NCBI GenBank assembly: GCA_023391335.1
Contig: JAEWBG010000049.1
Location: 1-11,256, forward strand
Reading direction: 5' to 3'
DNA: 11,256 nucleotides
Origin: Pseudomonadota bacterium
Lineage (GTDB): Bacteria > Pseudomonadota > Gammaproteobacteria > Steroidobacterales > Steroidobacteraceae
Both the position numbers and the translations under genes were made by a program. Each line of letters starts with the position of its first letter. The first letter of the stretch is position 1. The notes under the pieces were generated by a model that was given only the letters and a program-made list of their open reading frames with translations, ran no database searches and had not been told where the DNA came from. Below, one piece after another: positions 7,203 to 11,256 of the stretch.

Positions 7203-8161
7203 TGAGCGTCGTACGTGTCGCATTGGCAGGCGCCGGTGCGTTCGGTGTCAAGCATCTCGAAGGCCTGCAGAAGATCGACGGTGTCCAAGTCGTCTCGCTG
7301 GTCGGGCGCGAGTTAGAGAAGACGCGCGAGGTCGCACAGAAATTTTCGATCGGACATGTCACGACGCAACTCGAGGAATCCCTCGCGCGCAGCGATGTCG
7401 ATGCAGTCATCCTTTGCACGCCGACACAGATGCATGCGCAACAAGGTATTGCTTGCATGCGTGCTGGAAAGCATGTGCAAATCGAGATTCCCCTGGCCGA
7501 TAGCTGGGCCGACGCAAAAGCCGTCGCGCGTTTGCAGCAAGAGACGGGCCTCGTGTGCATGGTGGGACACACGCGGCGCTTCAATCCCTCCCATCAGTGG
7601 ATTCACAAACGTATCGTCGCCGGTGAACTCAAGATCCAGCAGATGGATGTTCAGACGTTCTTCTTCCGCCGCACAAATACGAATGCACTGGGTCAACCCC
7701 GCTCATGGACGGACCACCTGCTTTGGCATCACGCGGCGCACACAGTCGATCTGTTCCGATATCAAACGCGCGATGAAATTGTCGCTGCACATGCGATGCA
7801 AGGGCCGAAGCATCCAGAGCTCGGTATCGCGATGGATATGTCGATTCAGCTCAAGGCCGCCTCCGGTGCGATTTGTACGTTGTCGTTGTCATTTAATAAC
7901 GACGGTCCGTTGGGCACCTTCTTCCGCTATATCTGCGACAACGGCACGTATATCGCACGTTACGATGACCTGCTCACGGGCCGCGATCAGCCCGTCGATG
8001 TTTCGAAGGTCGATGTATCTATGAACGGCATCGAGTTGCAGGATCGCGAATTCATCGCTGCCATCCGTGAAGGACGCGAACCGAATGCCAGCGTGCATCA
8101 AGTGTTGCCCTGCTATCGGACGTTGCATGAGCTGGAGGAAAGTTTGGGTGAGACCAAGTGA
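7202..8161 (+). CDS. ligC: 4-carboxy-2-hydroxymuconate-6-semialdehyde dehydrogenase (LigC)
   Basis: Oxidises the cyclic hemiacetal form of the ring-cleavage product to 2-pyrone-4,6-dicarboxylate with NAD(P)+. It belongs to the Gfo/Idh/MocA oxidoreductase family, not to ordinary aldehyde dehydrogenases. With the ATG at 7202 it has 319 residues, close to LigC. Visible features are the N-terminal Rossmann motif AGAGAFGVKH (9-18), CTPTQMHAQQG, the EIPLADSW segment (replacing the EKP motif of other family members, as in LigC), the GHTRRFNPSHQ block and the WTDHLLWHHAAHTVDLF helix. The same frame stays open back to 7088, but that start would overlap ligB by 115 bp. The TGATG junction with ligB decides for 7202. 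No Rho-independent terminator follows directly; a hairpin at 8180-8194 lies before the next gene. Confidence 0.93.
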   Translation: MSVVRVALAGAGAFGVKHLEGLQKIDGVQVVSLVGRELEKTREVAQKFSIGHVTTQLEESLARSDVDAVILCTPTQMHAQQGIACMRAGKHVQIEIPLADSWADAKAVARLQQETGLVCMVGHTRRFNPSHQWIHKRIVAGELKIQQMDVQTFFFRRTNTNALGQPRSWTDHLLWHHAAHTVDLFRYQTRDEIVAAHAMQGPKHPELGIAMDMSIQLKAASGAICTLSLSFNNDGPLGTFFRYICDNGTYIARYDDLLTGRDQPVDVSKVDVSMNGIELQDREFIAAIREGREPNASVHQVLPCYRTLHELEESLGETK

Positions 8162-8173
8162 GGGGGTGAAGCA

Positions 8174-8202
8174 GTGAGAGCGAGCGTCGCTCGCGTGAGA
8201 GC
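8174..8202. repeat. Hairpin flanked by 8-bp direct repeats between ligC and the reductase gene
   Basis: GCGAGC-GTC-GCTCGC (8180-8194) is a perfect 6-bp stem with a 3-base loop. It is bracketed by two copies of GTGAGAGC (8174-8181 and 8195-8202). There is no T-run after it, so it is more likely an mRNA processing or partial attenuation element than a strong terminator. The second GTGAGAGC contains the GAGAG that serves as possible ribosome binding site for the GTG start at 8209. Confidence 0.45.
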
Positions 8203-8208
8203 TTACGC

Positions 8209-9228
8209 GTGACAGATCGAACAAAAGAGACTGCCGGTCAAGCCGGAATGCACCGACCTCTCTGCGGGCGCAGTGTATTTGCGATAGGCCTGGGTTGCAT
8301 GAATTTGAGTCATGCCTATGGCGTGCCACCTTCACGCGAAGCAGCCCGTTCGGTCCTCCACGCTGCACTCGATCTCGGGATCGACCACTTCGATACGGCG
8401 GCGCTGTATGGCTTTGGCCGTAATGAGGACTTGGTGGGCGAAGTGCTCTCGCCGGTTCGCAACAAGTTTTTACTCGCGAGTAAGTGCGGCATCACCGGCG
8501 TAGAGGGCAAGCGAGTCATCGATGGACGACCCGCCACGCTTAAGCGCACCTGCGAAGAAGCGCTGCAACGCCTGCGCACCGATCACATCGATCTGTACTA
8601 CCTGCATCGTTGGGACAAACGCGTTCCGATCGAAGAGAGCGTCGGCGCCTTGGCGGATCTCGTTAAGGCCGGCTCGATTGGCGCGATCGGCCTGTCTGAA
8701 GTCTCCGCGCAAACGCTACGAAAAGCGCATGCGGTGCATCCGATTGCCGCGTTACAAACTGAATATTCACTGTGGACGCGCAATCCTGAGCTTGGCGTGC
8801 TCGAGGCGTGTCGTGAACTTGGCGTTGCGTTCGTGGCGTTCTCCCCGCTCGGACGCGGCTTCCTCGCTGGCGCGGTTCGCGATGCGAATGCATTGGTGGA
8901 GAAAGATATTCGACGCGGCATGCCGCGATTTCAGTCTCCGCATTTCTCGCGCAATGTGGAGATGCTGGAGCGCTTTACTGAAGTCGCGAATCGTGCCGGG
9001 TGCACGCCGGCGCAACTTTCGCTGGCTTGGCTCCTGGCGCGCGCTCCGCATGTGGTGCCAATCGTCGGGACAACTTCAGTCGACCATCTGCGCGAGGATG
9101 TAGAGGCAGCGAGGTTGACGCTAAATCGTGAAGTTCTCGCTGAGGCCGATGCATGTGTGAATGCATCGACCGTGAGCGGCGAACGCTATCCGAAGGAGAC
9201 TCAAGCGGAGATCGATACGGAAGTTTGA
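8209..9228 (+). CDS. Aldo/keto reductase
   Basis: A cytosolic NADPH-dependent aldo/keto reductase with a TIM-barrel fold. In the 339-residue form the family tetrad is complete: D62 (FDTA), Y67 (ALYGFG), K92 (ASKCG) and H133 (YYLHRWD). GLGCMNLSHAYG (27-38) resembles the AKR13-type N-terminus, and FSPLGRGFL plus PIVGTTSVDHL form the cofactor phosphate-binding side. The start is GTG at 8209 with GAGAG (8197-8201) 7 bases upstream. An ATG at 8248 would remove 13 unconserved residues and begin just before the first conserved strand, so it is a real alternative. The gene lies 47 bp after ligC on the same strand and could be the last gene of the operon. No step of the pathway requires it; aldehyde detoxification or reduction of an aromatic aldehyde are guesses from context. 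Family is certain, substrate unknown. Confidence 0.88.
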   Translation: MTDRTKETAGQAGMHRPLCGRSVFAIGLGCMNLSHAYGVPPSREAARSVLHAALDLGIDHFDTAALYGFGRNEDLVGEVLSPVRNKFLLASKCGITGVEGKRVIDGRPATLKRTCEEALQRLRTDHIDLYYLHRWDKRVPIEESVGALADLVKAGSIGAIGLSEVSAQTLRKAHAVHPIAALQTEYSLWTRNPELGVLEACRELGVAFVAFSPLGRGFLAGAVRDANALVEKDIRRGMPRFQSPHFSRNVEMLERFTEVANRAGCTPAQLSLAWLLARAPHVVPIVGTTSVDHLREDVEAARLTLNREVLAEADACVNASTVSGERYPKETQAEIDTEV

Positions 9229-9240
9229 ACTTAAGATGAA

Positions 9241-9283
9241 GATCTCCACGGGACACATCGGGAACACGAGATCGGAGATCCCG
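9241..9283. terminator. Inverted repeat after the reductase gene, possible terminator
   Basis: GATCTCC (9241-9247) pairs with GGAGATC (9274-9280), and inside it CGGGA (9259-9263) can alternatively pair with TCCCG (9279-9283). The element begins 12 bp after the reductase stop, the place expected for the end of the operon transcript. What follows is CCGTTCTTGC, not a clear T-run, so termination is only a possibility. Confidence 0.3.
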
Positions 9284-9410
9284 TTCTTGCTACTCACAAG
9301 TCAGTAGTCAGCAGTCACTGAAGAATTCACACGGAGATCACGGAGCAAACACCGCAATGCAACGGACGCAACACAAAGAACGCAAAGGTAGATGAACCGG
9401 GAATGGCGGA
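9280..9410. repeat. Left copy of composite repeat (heptamers, CACGGAG 9-mers, 16-mer)
   Basis: In order: a degenerate AGTCANN heptamer array (9291-9319) preceded by CCCGTTCTTGCT, which resembles the third 95-bp unit further right; two CACGGAG units with a 9-bp period (9330-9336 and 9339-9345); and CGGACGCAACACAAAG (9363-9378) followed by AACGCAAAGG. From AGTCACT at 9313 to about 9410 this is homologous to 10929-11048 in the same orientation, with two CACGGAG units here against five there. No coding potential is visible. Confidence 0.85.
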
Positions 9411-9429
9411 TCGGGTCTTGCTTTCACCC

Positions 9430-9521
9430 ATCTTGTTCATCCGTTAGTCCTGCCTACTTTCTTCACTTTGCGCCGGATCAGCAGTTAAGAGATTGGACAG
9501 GATGAACAGGATTGACAGGAT
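9430..9521. repeat. First ACAGGAT 9-mer array with upstream inverted half
   Basis: Three tandem 9-bp units ending in ACAGGAT (GGACAGGAT, GAACAGGAT, TGACAGGAT; 9495-9521). An inverted counterpart ATCTTGTTCATCC (9430-9442) lies upstream and can pair, with one mismatch, with GGATGAACAGGAT in the array, so the block could form a hairpin with a loop of about 57 bases. A second copy of the whole arrangement is at 9604-9688. Confidence 0.8.
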
Positions 9522-9553
9522 GGTCGGAGCGAAGACATCTGAAGCGGAATGAA

Positions 9554-9599
9554 GAGGCAAGCCCTGCGGGCAAGGTCGCCTGCGCTCGAGCGCTTCCTC
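9554..9599. repeat. GC-rich palindromic segment between the two ACAGGAT arrays
   Basis: GCCC-TGC-GGGC (9561-9571) is a small hairpin and GCGCTCGAGCGC (9582-9593) is a perfect 12-bp palindrome. Outer arms GAGGCAAG (9554-9561) and CTTCCTC (9593-9599) can pair with one bulge, enclosing both. It is preceded by GAAGCGGAATG (9541-9551), an 11-mer that recurs at 11038-11048. Function unknown. Confidence 0.6.
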
Positions 9600-9603
9600 G
9601 TTC

Positions 9604-9697
9604 ATCTTGTTAACCCTTTCAAAAATTCTTCTCTCCGCACCGGAGTCGGAGCTAAGAGTTTGGACAGGATAAACAGGATTGACAGGATGGCCGGAGC
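9604..9697. repeat. Second ACAGGAT 9-mer array with upstream inverted half
   Basis: Second copy of the block at 9430-9530. ATCTTGTTAACCC (9604-9616) is the weaker inverted half, followed by GTCGGAGCTAAGAG and three 9-bp units (GGACAGGAT, AAACAGGAT, TGACAGGAT; 9662-9688), then GGCCGGAGC. The first copy continues with GGTCGGAGC at the same place, so homology extends past the 9-mers. An open frame of 68 codons crosses it (9549-9755), but its protein is translated repeat and not a credible gene. Confidence 0.8.
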
Positions 9698-9743
9698 TAA
9701 GAGATCTGTGAGAGGCCGCCGACTGAACGCTTCTTGGTCAATG

Positions 9744-10028
9744 TCTTCCTTGTGAGCTTTGTGTTGCGTCCGAGTCTTCACTCCGTTGGCGCGAGAGCGT
9801 TCTGGCGAGTCACCAGTCACCTAGTCAGCAGTCACTAATTCTTCCTTGTGAGCTTTGTGTTGCGTCCGGGTCTTCACTCCGTTGGCGCAAGAGCGTTCTG
9901 GCGAGTCACCAGTCACTAGTCAGCAGTCACTAATTCTTCCTTGTGAGCTTTGTGTTGCGTCCGGGTCTTCATTCCGGTGGGGCGAGAGCCCATTCTTGCT
10001 AGTCACCAGTCACTAGTCACTAGTCATT
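9744..10028. repeat. Three tandem ~95-bp units ending in AGTCACN heptamers
   Basis: Units begin with TCTTCCTTGTGAGC at 9744, 9840 and 9935 and are 96, 95 and about 94 bp long. Units 1 and 2 are nearly identical: G/A changes and one extra C in a heptamer. Unit 3 diverges in the middle. Each contains CTTTGTGTTGCGTCCG (9757-9772, 9853-9868, 9948-9963), the exact reverse complement of the 16-mer at 9363 and 11007. Each ends with four 7-bp AGTCA-type units (9808-9836, 9904-9931, 10001-10028). The last heptamer overlaps the AraC stop codon (TTA, 10027-10029). The units are too long, too few and lack unique spacers for a CRISPR array. Confidence 0.92.
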
Positions 10029-10914
10029 ACTTCCGCCGTCCATGCGCATTACGATAACGCAGCGGTGCATTGCCGGTTGCACGCGTGAAGAACCGCGAGA
10101 AGTAAGCGGGATCTTCGAAGCCGCAATACTCCGCAATCACACCGACGCTCATATTCGTATAGAGCAAACAGCGTTTCGCCTCCACTAGCCGTCTCAAGTT
10201 CAGAAGCTCCAGCGGGGTGCTCGCAGTCATGCGCAGGCATGCTTGGCGCAGACGTTCATGACTCACGAACAAGCGCTTCGCATAGTCGGCGACGCGCAGC
10301 GGCTTAGCGAAGTTCGTCTCGATCAAAGATCGGTACCGCAGCACGAGTTCTGCATCGGCACCGCCCGCACGTTCTGCATCCGGCGTCGTCTGCAACTTGC
10401 AGCGAAGCGCCTGAACCATGATGGCCATCAGCCACACCTCCGCGGCGACGCGACGTGCGGGTAGTTGGCTGCGGAACTCGGTAACGAGCGATCCGAAGAT
10501 GTTTCCCGTCGCTCGCGCGACGACGCCACTCAATGCCGCCACGCTGGTTTCCTTCAGAACGGGCGACAGTACGGTATGCGTTCGTTCGATGCGATCCATC
10601 AATGCGCCGGACGCAGTGACGATCCATCCATCTGTCCCAGGCCGAAACTCGAACCCATGCACGCAGGCGAGCGGGAGCGCGATGAGCGCAGGAGAACGGA
10701 ATTCATGTTCGGCATCTTCGACCTGCAGCACGCCTCCGCCCTTTTGGACCAGAAGGAAGTGGTGCAAGTCGCGATGTGCGTGCGGCCGAATCTTCCAGTC
10801 ATGCAATTGACTGCGCTCAGCGATGGATTCGACGTGCAGGAATCGCTCATCGACATCCTGCACTGCCTCTCCATAGAGCGAGTACTGAGGGATTTCCTGA
10901 GGGGTTGCACTCAT
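10027..10914 (-). CDS. AraC-family regulator, PobR/PobC-like
   Basis: A 295-residue transcriptional regulator with an N-terminal cupin-type sensing domain (about 20-100; RPHAHRDLHHFLLVQKGGG at 43-61) and a C-terminal AraC double-HTH domain (about 190-290). The first HTH is near DYAKRLFVSHERLRQACLRM, and the family signature is GFEDPAYFSRFFTRATGNAP (265-284). The opening IPQYSLYGE resembles AraC activators of 4-hydroxybenzoate hydroxylase (PobR/PobC, HpaA), so the likely effector is an aromatic acid such as 4-hydroxybenzoate; this is inference. I start at the ATG read from 10914. The frame stays open to 11001, but those 29 extra residues (LRDLRVLRVLRV) are translated 9-bp repeat. No good ribosome binding site precedes the chosen ATG. 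It is not adjacent to a visible target gene; a divergent pobA could lie beyond the right edge. Confidence 0.87.
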   Translation of the reverse strand: MSATPQEIPQYSLYGEAVQDVDERFLHVESIAERSQLHDWKIRPHAHRDLHHFLLVQKGGGVLQVEDAEHEFRSPALIALPLACVHGFEFRPGTDGWIVTASGALMDRIERTHTVLSPVLKETSVAALSGVVARATGNIFGSLVTEFRSQLPARRVAAEVWLMAIMVQALRCKLQTTPDAERAGGADAELVLRYRSLIETNFAKPLRVADYAKRLFVSHERLRQACLRMTASTPLELLNLRRLVEAKRCLLYTNMSVGVIAEYCGFEDPAYFSRFFTRATGNAPLRYRNAHGRRK

Positions 10915-10928
10915 GGGAGGAGATCGCG

Positions 10929-11048
10929 AGTCACTTAAGAGTTGCACACGGAGAACACGGAGAACACGGAGATCACGGAGATCACGGAGGGCAGACTGCA
11001 ATGCACCGGACGCAACACAAAGAACTCAAAAGCAAACGAAGCGGAATG
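10929..11048. repeat. Right copy of composite repeat upstream of the AraC gene
   Basis: One AGTCACT heptamer (10929-10935), then five CACGGAG units at an exact 9-bp period (10947-10989), then GCAATGCACCGG and the 16-mer CGGACGCAACACAAAG (11007-11022), ending with GAAGCGGAATG (11038-11048). It is a direct-orientation copy of 9313-9410 with three more 9-mers. It occupies the place where the AraC promoter and leader should be, starting 14 bp upstream of that gene's ATG. Any short frame through it encodes only TENTENTEITE-like repeat or its reverse. Confidence 0.88.
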
Positions 11049-11256
11049 GCGAACCGGCTCTCGGTGCCAGCGGCAGACTGCACAGCAAATGCCAAGCGGC
11101 CAATTGGCAAGATATCGAACGGAACAAATTCTGTGCTGGGTCACGCTTCACTCGGTTGTCCGTTAACGGTTTGGAGTCGGTGCCCTTCCCGTTTCCGCCG
11201 CACATGGATGTGCTAGTGCCGCGAAAGGCAGGACGCCGAGAGCGGCCGATCCCCGT
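11049..11256. other. Non-coding tail with three palindromes
   Basis: About 200 bp to the right edge without a frame I would call a gene. It holds GCCAATTGGC (11099-11108), CCGTTAACGG (11160-11169) and GCACAT-GG-ATGTGC (11200-11213). Such clustered dyads suit a regulatory region for a gene beginning to the right, but no promoter or start codon can be assigned from what is visible. Confidence 0.4.

Noticed and set aside
8522..9103. 193-codon frame inside the reductase gene
   Set aside because: Out-of-frame shadow of a gene with a complete catalytic tetrad, with biased composition and no motif.
9549..9755. 68-codon frame in the repeat-filled gap
   Set aside because: It consists of the GC palindrome and ACAGGAT repeat translated in frame, with a counterpart frame on the other strand; typical of repeat ghosts.
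9744..10028. CRISPR array
   Set aside because: The whole ~95-bp unit repeats with no unique spacers, only three units exist, and no cas gene is present.
9229..11048. Insertion sequence or transposon remnant
   Set aside because: No transposase fragment and no terminal inverted repeats with target-site duplication were found; only short-period repeats are seen.
10942..11166. Small frame starting MHTENTENTEITEITE
   Set aside because: The residues are direct translation of the 9-bp CACGGAG array and then of non-conserved sequence; there is no ribosome binding site or domain.
10776..11216. 146-codon plus-strand frame across the AraC start and the repeats
   Set aside because: It overlaps the AraC 5' end in antisense and runs through repeat sequence; no recognisable protein.

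Overview
The window carries a complete protocatechuate 4,5-cleavage (meta-cleavage) operon with its likely regulator. Beside it are a second regulator of aromatic catabolism and a dense patch of short-period intergenic repeats. Moderately high GC, tightly overlapping genes, LysR/AraC regulators and Lig/Pmd/Gal-type enzymes point to a proteobacterium that degrades lignin-derived aromatics. I cannot fix the genus from the sequence. No tRNA, rRNA, transposase, phage gene or CRISPR array is visible.

Layout. 39-1247 (-) is a LysR-type regulator with two N-terminal helix-turn-helix domains. The 137-bp divergent control region (1248-1384) holds a perfect 7-bp-arm dyad with a T-N11-A core. 1385-8161 (+) is one operon: ligK (aldolase), ligU (tautomerase), an orphan 6-phosphogluconate-dehydrogenase-like oxidoreductase, ligJ (hydratase), ligI (lactonase), ligA and ligB (ring-cleavage dioxygenase) and ligC (semialdehyde dehydrogenase). 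An aldo/keto reductase (8209-9228) follows after 47 bp and may belong to the same transcript. 9229-10026 is about 800 bp without a credible gene, filled by several families of 7-bp and 9-bp periodic repeats and three tandem copies of a ~95-bp unit. 10027-10914 (-) is an AraC regulator of PobR/PobC appearance whose stop codon lies inside the repeats and whose start is 14 bp from another repeat copy. 10929-11256 is repeat plus a non-coding tail with several palindromes.

How it works together. LigAB opens protocatechuate to 4-carboxy-2-hydroxymuconate-6-semialdehyde. LigC oxidises this to 2-pyrone-4,6-dicarboxylate, LigI hydrolyses that to 4-oxalomesaconate, LigU isomerises it, LigJ hydrates it to 4-carboxy-4-hydroxy-2-oxoadipate, and LigK splits this to pyruvate and oxaloacetate. 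The genes lie in almost exactly the reverse of pathway order. All known steps are covered, so the dehydrogenase between ligU and ligJ and the terminal aldo/keto reductase have no assigned step. The AraC gene suggests that 4-hydroxybenzoate is converted to protocatechuate nearby (pobA), but no such gene is inside the window.

The core pathway is known. The parts that deserve attention are the embedded orphan dehydrogenase, the double-HTH LysR protein and the composite repeat patch around the AraC gene.
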